From Pseudobdellovibrionaceae bacterium (GTDB lineage Bacteria; Bdellovibrionota; Bdellovibrionia; Bdellovibrionales; UBA1609), in the NCBI GenBank assembly GCA_020635075.1, contig JACKAM010000001.1, forward strand, positions 124,001 through 188,000: a DNA stretch of 64,000 nucleotides. The letters run 5' to 3'. A program made the position numbers and the translations under genes. The notes beneath the pieces are model-generated. The model saw only the letters and a program-made list of their open reading frames with translations, was not told the DNA's origin and searched no databases. This document shows positions 11,592 to 20,849 of this stretch, in pieces (position 1 is the first letter of the stretch; every line of letters begins with the position of its first letter).

Positions 11592-12155
11592 CTACTCGTT
11601 CACTCGACCAACATACTCGCCACTGCGAGTGTCGATTTTCAAGGTGTCCCCTTCATTAATGTGCAGAGGAACCTGAACCACATAGCCAGTTTCCAGGGTG
11701 GCCGGCTTAAATGTATTCGTGACGGTGTTGCCTTTTAATCCGGGATCAGTCTGAGTAACTCTTAGAACAACGGAGTTGGGAAGTTCTACGCCAACAGCAC
11801 GGTCATTGTAGATACAAACATTGACTTCCATGTTCTCGATTAAAAAATGAACCGCATCCCCTAGGACTTCTTCACTGAGAGAAAACTGCTCAAAAGAAGT
11901 CTGGTCCATAAAGTTAAAGCCGGTCTCGTCCTTGTAAAGGAAGTTCATATTTTGATAGTGGACATCTGGGACCGGAAATTTTTCACCTGATTTAATTGTG
12001 CGCTCTAAATTGGAGTCGTTGATCAGGTGCTTGAGTTTGGTACGGGTGAATTGATTTCCCTTACCCGGCTTCACGTGTTGAAAATCAGTAATAACGTAGG
12101 GTTCGTTATCAATGAGAATCTTAAGGCCCTTTTTAAATTCGCTGGTCGATACCAT
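11592..12155 (-). CDS. efp: Elongation factor P
   Basis: 187 residues with the three-domain EF-P layout: KOW-like N-terminal domain and two OB domains. The loop that carries the modified lysine is visible as PGKGN, with Lys32 at the tip. EF-P relieves ribosome stalling at polyproline stretches, and the lysine is usually beta-lysylated by EpmA. The ATG at 12155 is preferred over a GTG three codons upstream, because AAGGTGG sits 5 bases before it. The 204-base gap to the downstream TPR-like gene holds a loose hairpin at about 11533-11563 and no gene. Confidence 0.96.
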   Translation of the reverse strand: MVSTSEFKKGLKILIDNEPYVITDFQHVKPGKGNQFTRTKLKHLINDSNLERTIKSGEKFPVPDVHYQNMNFLYKDETGFNFMDQTSFEQFSLSEEVLGDAVHFLIENMEVNVCIYNDRAVGVELPNSVVLRVTQTDPGLKGNTVTNTFKPATLETGYVVQVPLHINEGDTLKIDTRSGEYVGRVNE

Positions 12156-12271
12156 TCTTTCCACCTTTTGTTGTGAGGCTCCGTTTTAATTGAAGCGGCG
12201 TCCGATGTAAACAAAAGAGGAGAGTGAGTGAGGATCGACGCTTTGCCCCCTTAAATCAGCGATATTGTGGG

Positions 12272-13129
12272 TTATTTTGAGCTTCGCGTGACCCGAACAT
12301 GATTAAAGTGGCTGAGGAGTTTTTTCAGGTACTGAACTTTGTTCTCTTTGGCCTGGTCCTCGCGACTGAGGGGTGGCTGGCCTTTCTTTGGTTCGGCCTC
12401 CTGTTCGGCTTCAGTTGCTAGGTGGCGCTGGTTGAGCAGGCGAAAACGTTTAATGATTTCCGGATGCTGACCAAACTGTCTTTCAGCTTCCTCCATGGCT
12501 TCCTGCGCCCGATCCACATCATTGCGAACCAAAAAGGCATCTGCCAGGGAAATCAATCGTTCAAGGCTCTTGGATTGTTTGGTACTGAGTTGCTGCTCAT
12601 CTGCCTGGCTGGGTTCGGGATTGAGTGAAATGCGAGTTTCCTCACTCATCCCATCCCATTGCCGGACGGTTTCCCTTAAGGGCTGCATGGCAAAAACATC
12701 GGGTTCATATTCGTCGGCGGTTAGGCTTTCCAGTTTGCGCACTGCTTTTTGCGCTCGTTGGTTCTCTGGCTGGAGAAACAGGAGCATCTTATAGGCCTTG
12801 AGCGCACCTTTTGGGTCCTTCTGTTTGAGCAATAGGTCGGCCAAGGTTGATTGGGCCATGATATTTTCCGGAGCCAGGTCCGCCGCCTTTTGCAGGGCTA
12901 TGGTTGCTTCTTGCAGCCGATTGAGATCCAAAAGGATCTTTCCTAACGCGACATGTCCGCCGGCAAAGGTGGGATGGATACTCACTCCGGATTCGGCGAT
13001 TTCCAGAGCCTCGTTGGTTAGGCCCATCTTGCGGTAGGCTTCTGCCAAGGGAGCAAATATCTTGGATTTCGGATTTTGCTCGTAGAGCAGCTGGTAGCGC
13101 TCAATAAATTCCGGGTTGATCTCGTCCAT
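12272..13129 (-). CDS. TPR repeat protein
   Basis: 285 residues. At least four TPR units are readable in the N-terminal half (about 10-145), with typical small/large residue spacing such as AEAYRKMGLTNEALEIAE and ALGKILLDLNRL. The C-terminal half is a charged helical region with Gln/Glu-rich stretches. No signal peptide or membrane segment is seen, so it is a cytoplasmic adaptor. It lies 116 bases upstream of efp on the same strand and is divergent from ruvC, from which it is separated by 89 bases that must carry both promoters. No specific partner is apparent. Confidence 0.8.
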   Translation of the reverse strand: MDEINPEFIERYQLLYEQNPKSKIFAPLAEAYRKMGLTNEALEIAESGVSIHPTFAGGHVALGKILLDLNRLQEATIALQKAADLAPENIMAQSTLADLLLKQKDPKGALKAYKMLLFLQPENQRAQKAVRKLESLTADEYEPDVFAMQPLRETVRQWDGMSEETRISLNPEPSQADEQQLSTKQSKSLERLISLADAFLVRNDVDRAQEAMEEAERQFGQHPEIIKRFRLLNQRHLATEAEQEAEPKKGQPPLSREDQAKENKVQYLKKLLSHFNHVRVTRSSK

Positions 13130-13218
13130 GCCTTATCTTGGCACCGCCACCTCGGGGTTGCAACACTTGAGGGCTTGTCGTTTAATGGGACTATCAACTT
13201 CGAGGGGGACGACGGCCA

Positions 13219-13731
13219 ATGGGAATCATCTTGGGTTTGGACCCTGGCAGCCAGTACACCGGATATGGAATCCTCAAATCTCATCAGGATAAGATCGAGT
13301 ATTTAAGTCATGGAGTCCTCCAGCTGGGTGGGCGGGCCTCGTTTGCCGCTCGGCTCCATGAGTTATCTGGTCAGCTGGGGAGAGTGATGGAGCAGTGGCG
13401 GCCCACAGATGTGGTGGTCGAAAAAGTCTTTCTTGGCCCCAACGTGGACAGTGCTTTTAAGCTCGGACATGCAAGGGGGGTTTGTCTCGCCATGACGGCT
13501 CAGTTTGGTTGTCAACTCCACGAGATGGCTCCCCGCGCAGTCAAAAAAGCCGTGACCGGGTATGGGGCTGCCAGTAAGGATCAGGTGGCTCTGGCGGTTT
13601 CCAGTTGGTTACGGCTGGATACCACTGGCATTCGTCACGATGCCACAGATGCCCTAGCTTTGGCCGTTGCCCGCGCTTTGGTGAATGAGAGTGAAACTCG
13701 CCTTAAACAAATGATGATGGAGAATCCATGA
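13219..13731 (+). CDS. ruvC: Holliday junction resolvase RuvC
   Basis: 170 residues, the usual RuvC length. The four acidic catalytic positions are in place: Asp8 (GLDPG), Glu68 (VVVEKVF), Asp141 and Asp144 (HDATDALA). RuvC is an RNase-H-fold endonuclease that cuts Holliday junctions symmetrically after RuvAB branch migration, ending recombinational repair. Its stop overlaps the ruvA start (ATGA, 13728-13731), so translation of the two is probably coupled. It is the first gene of a compact ruvCAB cluster. Confidence 0.97.
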   Translation: MGIILGLDPGSQYTGYGILKSHQDKIEYLSHGVLQLGGRASFAARLHELSGQLGRVMEQWRPTDVVVEKVFLGPNVDSAFKLGHARGVCLAMTAQFGCQLHEMAPRAVKKAVTGYGAASKDQVALAVSSWLRLDTTGIRHDATDALALAVARALVNESETRLKQMMMENP

Positions 13732-14306
13732 TAGGCTACCTCAAAGGTGAAGTGAAGTTTCAGGATGGGGAAACTTTGATCCTGGAAGTTCAGGGTGTCG
13801 GCTACGAAGTTCACTGTTCACAAAACACTTTGGACGAGGCCATGGCACAAATCGGGGTCATCCAGTTGTGGATCTACACCCATGTGCGCGAAGATGTTTT
13901 CCAGTTGTTTGGCTTTTCCCGTCCGGCGGAGAAACAGCTGTTCTTGTCCCTGACAAAAGTTAATGGCATTGGTCCCAAGCTGGCCTTAAAAATTCTAAGT
14001 GGAGCACCTCTGGATCATGTTATCCGCATGATTGAGGACGGGGATGTGAAGGGTCTTTCGCGACTGCCGAAGGTAGGCAAAAAGACCGCCGAGCAAATGA
14101 TCCTCACGCTCAAAGGTAAGCTGGTGCTAGCGGAAGAGGAAAGACATTCGCCTAAGATTGGCCCACGTGAGGAAATCATATCAGCCCTGGTGAATTTGGG
14201 CTTCCGTTTGAATGAAGTGGAGAAGGCCATAGACAAGGTCGATCCCAAGCTGGATGTTCCAGCCGGTATTCGTGAGGGCCTGCGGGTCTTGTCCAGTCAT
14301 TTTTAG
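13728..14306 (+). CDS. ruvA: Holliday junction DNA helicase subunit RuvA
   Basis: 192 residues with an N-terminal OB fold (MIGYLKGEV start), two helix-hairpin-helix DNA-binding motifs (TKVNGIGPKLALKIL near 85-99 and LPKVGKKTAEQMI near 110-122) and a C-terminal domain III that contacts RuvB. It forms a tetramer that holds the four-way junction and loads RuvB. The ATG is embedded in the ruvC stop. ruvB follows after a 55-base gap with its own ribosome site. Confidence 0.97.
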   Translation: MIGYLKGEVKFQDGETLILEVQGVGYEVHCSQNTLDEAMAQIGVIQLWIYTHVREDVFQLFGFSRPAEKQLFLSLTKVNGIGPKLALKILSGAPLDHVIRMIEDGDVKGLSRLPKVGKKTAEQMILTLKGKLVLAEEERHSPKIGPREEIISALVNLGFRLNEVEKAIDKVDPKLDVPAGIREGLRVLSSHF

Positions 14307-14361
14307 ATTTGGATTTCAATGATTGAATTCGAATTTTCGTGTGAACACAAAGGAGTGAACT

Positions 14362-15384
14362 TTGGATATTGATCAGGATCGCATCATTAACGGCTTGCCC
14401 AAAGAGGAAGACAAACCTTTGGATCGCGCTTTGCGGCCGACCTGTTTTGAAGAATTTCCTGGTCAAACCAAGGTCAAAGACAAGCTCAAGGTCTTTGTCG
14501 AGGCAGCCAAGCTGCGAGGCGAGCCATTGGATCACACTTTGCTCTGTGGACCTCCCGGACTGGGAAAGACCACTTTGGCTCATATCATCGCTCACAGCTT
14601 GGGTGTGGAGATTCGCTGCACCAGTGGGCCGGCGCTTCACCGCAAAGGGGATTTGGCAGCCATCCTCACCAGTCTTCGCCCGAACTCCCTGTTTTTTATT
14701 GATGAGATCCATCGCCTTAATCGGGATGTGGAAGAGTATTTGTATTCGGCCATGGAAGACTATCACCTGGACATTATTTCCGGTGAGGGTTTGGGGGCGC
14801 GGACCATGCGTTTTCAGTTGGCTCCATTTACTTTGGTGGGGGCCACCACTCGAGCCGGTCTTTTGAAGGCGCCCTTCCGCGATCGCTTTGGGATTTTAGA
14901 GCGACTGAGTTTTTATGATCGTGAAGCTCTCCAGGAGATTCTCTACCGTTCGGCGGATCTATTGGGAATAAGGCTCGATCAGAAAGGGGCAGTGGAAATC
15001 GCCCGTCGCTCCCGGGGAACTCCGCGTGTGGCCAACCGATTGTTGAAGCGAGTGAGGGATTACGCTCAGGTCAAGGGCGATGGGGTGATTCATGGGGATC
15101 TAGCCTCCTATGCCTTGGATCAACTGGAAGTGGATCAGTTGGGCTTGGACAACATGGATCGGCGGATTTTACATTTGATTCATCACAAGTTTGAAGGTGG
15201 CCCGGTGGGAATTGACACCATGGCGGCAGCTTTGTCGGAAGAACCCGACACTCTCGAAGAAGTGTACGAACCATTTTTGATTCAAGAAGGTTTACTGCAG
15301 AAGACCCCTCGCGGGCGGGTGATCACCACCACATCCAAAGAGCACTTGCAGACCTTGGCCGATAAAGGCATTGATTTCGCTTAA
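14362..15384 (+). CDS. ruvB: Holliday junction branch migration ATPase RuvB
   Basis: 340 residues. Walker A GPPGLGKT (63-70), Walker [10 protein letters not shown], sensor 1 GATTRAGLL and the sensor-2 region ([15 protein letters not shown]) are all present, followed by the C-terminal winged helix. It is the AAA+ motor that pumps DNA through RuvA-bound junctions. The start codon is TTG at 14362, supported by AAAGGAG 7 bases upstream; the encoded N-terminus ([11 protein letters not shown]) fits. The gene converges on the giant lipoprotein gene with only 7 bases between the stops. Confidence 0.97.
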   Translation: MDIDQDRIINGLPKEEDKPLDRALRPTCFEEFPGQTKVKDKLKVFVEAAKLRGEPLDHTLLCGPPGLGKTTLAHIIAHSLGVEIRCTSGPALHRKGDLAAILTSLRPNSLFFIDEIHRLNRDVEEYLYSAMEDYHLDIISGEGLGARTMRFQLAPFTLVGATTRAGLLKAPFRDRFGILERLSFYDREALQEILYRSADLLGIRLDQKGAVEIARRSRGTPRVANRLLKRVRDYAQVKGDGVIHGDLASYALDQLEVDQLGLDNMDRRILHLIHHKFEGGPVGIDTMAAALSEEPDTLEEVYEPFLIQEGLLQKTPRGRVITTTSKEHLQTLADKGIDFA

Positions 15385-15391
15385 ATGACAC

Positions 15392-18300
15392 TTAGAAAGA
15401 ATTTAGGCAGGTGACGGGGAAGCCGGCGCCTGAAGTGGAACCGGCGGTGTAGCTGCCGCTGGAGCAAACGATATCGGCCCCCGCACTCACGTCTAAGTTG
15501 CCATTGACATTGAGGGTGTAAGTTTGCAGATCCAAGTCGCCGTTCACAATGGATAGGCTCTGTCCGGCCCCACCCAGAGTCCAATTGGAGTTCAACCGCA
15601 CGCCATTCAAGTTGTCGATCACGCTTGCCCCAGTAGGGAAGACGCCGCCACTTGTGATAGTGAGATTCTGCTGAATAGAACCCTTAAACGATAGAGGCGA
15701 ATTGCCACCATCATAGGTAGAGGTAATCATGACATCTCTTCTGGCCTCCAGGGCCCCGTCAGCTGTTGAGCCATAGTTCAACAGCAAGGTGCCTTCGGTG
15801 GCGAGGGTGTCACCAGTGCCAATGCGGAAGGGCCTTTCGTAGGAGGGGCTGTAAAATCGACCATCAAAAACAACATGGTTAAAAACTACCAATCCGTCTA
15901 GATCCACCAGAAAACTGGGGTAAACGGTTGCCGACGTGGCACCACCGGAAAAAGCAACAGTCCCGCCATTGTGGTTGAAGAGGGCTCCTGGACTCATGCT
16001 CATGATGGGGACCTCAGCCGTGGCGTTGTGGGCATAACCCAAGTACAAAAAGCCCGTTGGCGCGACAAATTCGCCCGAGACAATGTTCAGGCTGCGGAAT
16101 TTGCAAGTGCTCCCTGATGGTGTCAGGCGCACCCCTCCACCAAGGGCGACTTGCACATTGGCGGTAGTTCCTCCCGTACACTGATAGGATTGGTCGAAAG
16201 CGGGGTCGTTGAACAAGATGGTGGCCGTGCCCCCATCTGAAGTATTGCTGATCTGGAATTGACCGTCCACATCCCAGGTGCCGCCATCCAGCCAGCCATC
16301 GTTGTGGACCATGGTTCCCAAAACTGTGATGGAGTCACCGCTGGCAAGGTCTAAGTGGGCCGGATAACTGGGGTTGGCAAAGGCGCCGTCGACTGTGACG
16401 GTATTCAAGGTCAACGTCGAGTTCACGTCCACCACAAAGCTGGGGCTGAGGCCTGAGCTGCCATTGATGGCAAAGTTCACGTGACCGCTATTGTGGTTAA
16501 AAGTACCGCCCGTAATCTGCAGAACGGTGTAATTGGGAGACGACGAAGTGGCGTTCCAGCCCAATTGCAAAGTGCCGGTGGTGGAGTTAAAGGTGCCCCC
16601 GTTGAGGGTGAGTTTTTCCATGGAAATCAAACTGTCCCCACCATTAAAAGTTCCACCGGCGTGCTGCCAGTCTCTCGCACCCACGGTGATTGTCTTGGTC
16701 GCCGCCTGGGTGATGGTGCCACTGTAGCCGCTAAAAACCCGGATGCCTTTGACGTTAACGTTGTCGTCCATGGTGATATTGCAGGCGGCACAGTTGCTAT
16801 CGATATAGACCACACTGGTCGGCCCGGGGGCTGGCCAGTTTCTGGTGCAATTGCCAGTGGTCAAATCGCCGCACCAATTGAGGGGATTAGAAAAGTTGTC
16901 ATTTCCACCGCCGCCAACAAAGGTGTAAGGATTGAGAGTCGTGTCATTGCGCGGGCAGGCCGCCGGTCCGCCACAAGTGATGTAACTCAGACGTCCATTG
17001 GTGTTGTCAAAAGTGGGGCCCACTTCCATATAGAAAGTGTCAATGTCGAGAAAGTCATAGTTGTTGAGGGCAAAATTTCCCGACTGCATTTTGAAGTGAT
17101 GCCCGGCTCCGCCCAAATAGAGGTTGGACATCATGGTGACGCCGCCGGACGAATCAATGGTCAACATACCTGTCGGCCAATACTGTTGGTCGTCCGTCTG
17201 TGAAATGGTCTGTGGGGCCGTTCCGATCAGGGTAATGGCGGCGTTGCTTGTCGCCTGGTGGGCTGTGAGGGATACGTTGCCCTTAACTCTGATTTCTCCG
17301 CTGTTTAGCCTTGAAGTGGTCCCCATATTGATGTCCAGGTTTCCAGCGACGGTCATCGCACCTACGATTGTCGTGTTATAGCCGCCGGATCCTTTGGCAA
17401 AAATAACATCATTGAACTCCATGCCAGTGGCGTCAATGGTGACATGGGTACCGTCAACAAATCGAACTAGTGAGGTGCCCGCATTTACCGCACCCAAAAC
17501 ATGAGTCCAGCTTTGCTGGGAGTAAATCTCACCAGATAAAAATAGAGTGTCAGCTGGCTTATTGATAATGAGATTTGGAAGCCGCGCGCCGGCGATTCCC
17601 GTAATGGTTTGCGGTCCGCTACCAACGATTTCAATTGTTCCGTCCGAGCCACCGAAAGCTCCGCCAGTCAGATCGACATTGCCTGTGACTTTTGCTTTGC
17701 CTGCTCCACGAAGCCCGGCTCCCGCAGCGCTATCTAAGTCCAAGTCGACAACGTTCATGTCCGAGAGCAGAGTCACATGGTAGCCACTCAAAGTTCTCGC
17801 CAAAACAACATGAGGAAAGACCGTGGCACCGGGAGTGACATTGGATTGGTAGGCTCCGGAAAAAAGCAGAGTTTGCCCGTTCGGGTCCACCGCCCCCTGA
17901 AGCCAGGTATAGTTGTTGGCAATTTGGATAGTACTCAGGAAGGTGAGGGTGCCTGAAGGTTTGTTGATCTGCAGGTTTGGGGCATATTGGCCGGCGCCTA
18001 CGGTGAGGGACTGGGCTCCACTACCCACAAAATTGACTGTTCCCATGGAAGAACTTCCGCCATGGGAAACAATATCCACATTGCCACTGACGCTGATGAT
18101 ACCCGCAGCCAACTTGGAGGTTCCCATCGTCATGGATAAATCACCATTGACGACCGATGTTCCGGTCACAGTGAGATTGAATCCACCGCTTGTCTTGGTC
18201 ACGACCAAGTGATTCAGAGCTTGGCTGCCAGAATCCAGTGTCGATTGAACCGATCCGGTGAGAAACTGTAATGTGCCCGAGTTGTGCACAAAGGTGGGTG

Positions 18301-20080
18301 AGCCGGGAGATTCGTCGATGATAAAATTGTTGCGTACTCCCAGAATGGCCGAGGGCGCCGTAAAGGAGCCGTCATAAATGGTGATGCTGCCTGAGGGTAC
18401 CAGGAAGTTCTGGTCGCCACCGACAAAGTTCCCCGCCTCCTGCACCCAACCACTGGAGCCAATGGTCACGCTCTGTCCTGCGTTCTGGGTGATGGTGCCC
18501 GCGTAAGAGGGCTCCATGTCCACACCACCCACGTTAATCGGCACGTTCATATTGGCGTTACAGTTGACACAAAAACTGTTGAAAACCGCGACGTCCGATC
18601 CGCCAGGAGGAGCCCCGTTGTGATCACAGACACCCGCTGTGACAGTCCCACACCAGTTGCCGGTGGTGGACCACAATCCGTCACCCGTGTTTCCTGTCCA
18701 GGTGTAAGGAGAAATCACTGTCACAGTGACGGTGCCGGTATCTGTCCCCCCGCGACCGTCATCGATGGTGTAGGTAAAGGTATCAGTGCCATAAAAGCCA
18801 GCACCGGGAGTGTAGGTGACGCTATCATCGGCTTCGATCACCACCGTCCCATTTGTACCGTTGGTTTTGCTTATCGTGTAAAGTGGATTGTCCCCATTGG
18901 GGTCGGTGTCGTTAGCCAGAACATTGATGTTAAGGGCGACCGCTGAACCAGTGGTCGCACTGTCATCGTTGGCCACCGGCGGAGTGTTGGGCGTATAAGT
19001 AATATTATGAGTTCCGGCGGTGGTGGACACGTTACTGGCGACGTCCAAAGTGTAAACACTGATGTTGCGATTTCCGCTGGCCGCAAAGGTGTGGTTAGTG
19101 GGTCTTGAAGTGACAAAGCAGGCGTCGTTGTAAAGTGGGGCCGCTGGTGCCGAGCCACTGGCATCCCAGTCCTGCACACACCACTTCATCGCATCCATAT
19201 CATTGGTGATGCTGATGGCAATTGTCGGATCATAGGTTTGGGTGGTCGAAGCCGTTAGCGGGTCCTGCAGACTCACCGTTGGCGCCGGTGGCGGTTGGCT
19301 GTCCACAGTGATGGACTGGCTGACCGCATTGCTAGATGCCAGTTTTTCGGCTGTGGCCCGAGTCCACATGTAAATGGTGTAAGTCGTATCACCCGCCGGA
19401 AACGTGAACATGGTCGGGCGTGTGCCATACCAGCCTTGATCCGGTCCGGTTCCGCCGTTACAAGCAGCTCCGTTGGCTGGACGGGTGTTTTGTACCAAGC
19501 TCAAGCACCAGCCCTCCGCATCTCCATCGCTGCCAATAGTGACATTGATAAGACTTTGCCTGGCATAAAGATTTGAACCCGTGGTGGGATCAGCTAGAGC
19601 CAGAGTGGCATCTCCCGGTGGGTAGTAGCTACTCACATAGACATTAATGGTGGTTTCAAAGTCATCATTAAAAGCTCTAATGGTTCCCGATCCAGGAGTC
19701 AGTGCCGTAAAGGTCGCCGAGTGACCGTCAGGGGAGATGCTGAGTGTCCCGACTCCACCAGATGACACCCAAGCCACATCGGCCATGCGTTCAAAGGCGT
19801 GAACCCCGTTGCGCTCCACCGCCCAAATGGTTTGGATTTCATTGGGGTTGATCTGAATGTCAGTGATTTTTTGTCCTGATCCGTTGGCTGCAGTCTCAAT
19901 CGCCAGGTAAGGATTGCCCTTACCTTTTACTGAACCAGAGATTTTGTTGTCAGCTGAACACGAGAGAAGCAGAAGACTAATGACGCAAAAGAAGCCCGCG
20001 GCCACAAGGCCCGCCAACGAGAGTTGGGTTCGATATTTGGGAAATTCCGACAACGTTCCGCGTTCCATTTTTAGTCTCAT
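15392..20080 (-). CDS. Very large repeat-containing surface lipoprotein, adhesin-like
   Basis: 1562 residues. A long n-region and hydrophobic stretch end in a lipobox (LLLSC, Cys41). Next comes an Ig-like segment (about 65-130), then Ig/CARDB-like repeats containing TNDMDAMKWC-type Cys-Trp motifs. A cadherin-like tandem domain with the NDDSATTGSAVALNINVL pattern lies around 380-475. From there to the C-terminus run many 70-90-residue beta-helix-type repeats (NLxINKPxxTLxF, GSGxQTIT). Two related Cys-containing modules with TWTGNTGDGLWS-like and FSNPLNWCG openings are visible. Such proteins are usually displayed on the cell surface and mediate contact. Start is uncertain: ATG 20080 or ATG 20068, neither with a strong ribosome site. 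Confidence 0.85.
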   Translation of the reverse strand: MRLKMERGTLSEFPKYRTQLSLAGLVAAGFFCVISLLLLSCSADNKISGSVKGKGNPYLAIETAANGSGQKITDIQINPNEIQTIWAVERNGVHAFERMADVAWVSSGGVGTLSISPDGHSATFTALTPGSGTIRAFNDDFETTINVYVSSYYPPGDATLALADPTTGSNLYARQSLINVTIGSDGDAEGWCLSLVQNTRPANGAACNGGTGPDQGWYGTRPTMFTFPAGDTTYTIYMWTRATAEKLASSNAVSQSITVDSQPPPAPTVSLQDPLTASTTQTYDPTIAISITNDMDAMKWCVQDWDASGSAPAAPLYNDACFVTSRPTNHTFAASGNRNISVYTLDVASNVSTTAGTHNITYTPNTPPVANDDSATTGSAVALNINVLANDTDPNGDNPLYTISKTNGTNGTVVIEADDSVTYTPGAGFYGTDTFTYTIDDGRGGTDTGTVTVTVISPYTWTGNTGDGLWSTTGNWCGTVTAGVCDHNGAPPGGSDVAVFNSFCVNCNANMNVPINVGGVDMEPSYAGTITQNAGQSVTIGSSGWVQEAGNFVGGDQNFLVPSGSITIYDGSFTAPSAILGVRNNFIIDESPGSPTFVHNSGTLQFLTGSVQSTLDSGSQALNHLVVTKTSGGFNLTVTGTSVVNGDLSMTMGTSKLAAGIISVSGNVDIVSHGGSSSMGTVNFVGSGAQSLTVGAGQYAPNLQINKPSGTLTFLSTIQIANNYTWLQGAVDPNGQTLLFSGAYQSNVTPGATVFPHVVLARTLSGYHVTLLSDMNVVDLDLDSAAGAGLRGAGKAKVTGNVDLTGGAFGGSDGTIEIVGSGPQTITGIAGARLPNLIINKPADTLFLSGEIYSQQSWTHVLGAVNAGTSLVRFVDGTHVTIDATGMEFNDVIFAKGSGGYNTTIVGAMTVAGNLDINMGTTSRLNSGEIRVKGNVSLTAHQATSNAAITLIGTAPQTISQTDDQQYWPTGMLTIDSSGGVTMMSNLYLGGAGHHFKMQSGNFALNNYDFLDIDTFYMEVGPTFDNTNGRLSYITCGGPAACPRNDTTLNPYTFVGGGGNDNFSNPLNWCGDLTTGNCTRNWPAPGPTSVVYIDSNCAACNITMDDNVNVKGIRVFSGYSGTITQAATKTITVGARDWQHAGGTFNGGDSLISMEKLTLNGGTFNSTTGTLQLGWNATSSSPNYTVLQITGGTFNHNSGHVNFAINGSSGLSPSFVVDVNSTLTLNTVTVDGAFANPSYPAHLDLASGDSITVLGTMVHNDGWLDGGTWDVDGQFQISNTSDGGTATILFNDPAFDQSYQCTGGTTANVQVALGGGVRLTPSGSTCKFRSLNIVSGEFVAPTGFLYLGYAHNATAEVPIMSMSPGALFNHNGGTVAFSGGATSATVYPSFLVDLDGLVVFNHVVFDGRFYSPSYERPFRIGTGDTLATEGTLLLNYGSTADGALEARRDVMITSTYDGGNSPLSFKGSIQQNLTITSGGVFPTGASVIDNLNGVRLNSNWTLGGAGQSLSIVNGDLDLQTYTLNVNGNLDVSAGADIVCSSGSYTAGSTSGAGFPVTCLNSF

Positions 20081-20304
20081 TTTTTGCGGCTATCACTGCC
20101 GCCCTCACCCTTTATTTTCGGTGATTTACAGAGGGGGATAAAGGTGTAAGCGGACTTGTGAAAGACTTTTGATATTTTGATTTCAATCAGAAAAACCATT
20201 GATTCAAGGTGAGACGGATATCTTAAGAGTCCCTTAATCAGGGGTTCTCCCGTTGTCACCCGCGAGAAGCAGAGGCGTTCTGACCTAGTCATTAAGGGCT
20301 AAGG

Positions 20305-20613
20305 TTAGAAGGGGTCCGTGCAGTCGTAGGAGGTTTTGGAGTAGTAAATCTCTTCACCCATTTCCGTGCAGTGCTTGAAGTAAAACTGCAGCGGCTTCCA
20401 ATCTTTGTGTCCAGGCATGGGCCGCCGCACGTGCATGGCATCGACTAAATAGGCGGCGCCATTGGCTTGGTTATTTTCGTCCAACTCCTCCATGCCGATG
20501 GTCCCCGAACCTGTGGCGCAGGACAGACAAGTCGACAAAGCCGAGCTTGCCGCCAAAATCCGCAACCATCTTAAGGCCGACAGTCGCGGCCGGAATATGT
20601 GAAATGAAGCCAT
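20305..20613 (-). CDS. Small Cys-containing exported protein, probable lipoprotein
   Basis: 102 residues. A basic n-region (Arg-rich) and a hydrophobic segment end in a Cys-containing lipobox-like string (STCLSC), so lipoprotein processing is plausible, although the residues before either Cys are not ideal. The mature part is short and hydrophilic, with two further cysteines (HC and DC) that could pair. GGAAG lies just before the ATG. It is divergent from lpxC; the shared upstream region (20614-20849) has a strong palindrome. No family recognised. Confidence 0.65.
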   Translation of the reverse strand: MASFHIFRPRLSALRWLRILAASSALSTCLSCATGSGTIGMEELDENNQANGAAYLVDAMHVRRPMPGHKDWKPLQFYFKHCTEMGEEIYYSKTSYDCTDPF

Positions 20614-20653
20614 GCTTCCATTTTAACCCTGGGCGATAACTCCTGAAACCCCA

Positions 20654-20684
20654 GGCCCAGCAGGTCTGGACCTGCAGATGGGCC
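20654..20684. promoter_or_regulatory. 31-base palindrome in the divergent lpxC upstream region
   Basis: GGCCCA / GCAGGTC-TG-GACCTGC / TGGGCC: outer and inner arms pair around a two-base centre, with three extra bases on one side. There is no T-run. The site lies about 170 bases before lpxC and 41 bases before the divergent small gene. A second short palindrome (CACAC-CAAT-GTGTG) lies at 20701-20714. It could be an operator or an RNA hairpin in a 5' leader. Confidence 0.45.
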
Positions 20685-20849
20685 ATTGAGGGGGTTTAGA
20701 CACACCAATGTGTGGTAAAAGACACACTTGATGCTCTTTGTTATTGACTTGGGCCAAAGTCCATTTAAAAAAGCTTCTGATTTCATAACATTAGGCAGCT
20801 CTAGTTAAAGGTCTGGGTGGCACCCAGATTGTAGTGGAAGTGGATTGTT

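Noticed and set aside
20744..20772. Promoter for lpxC from TTGACT at 20744
   Set aside because: No -10 box lies at the right spacing; a loose AT-rich stretch follows.
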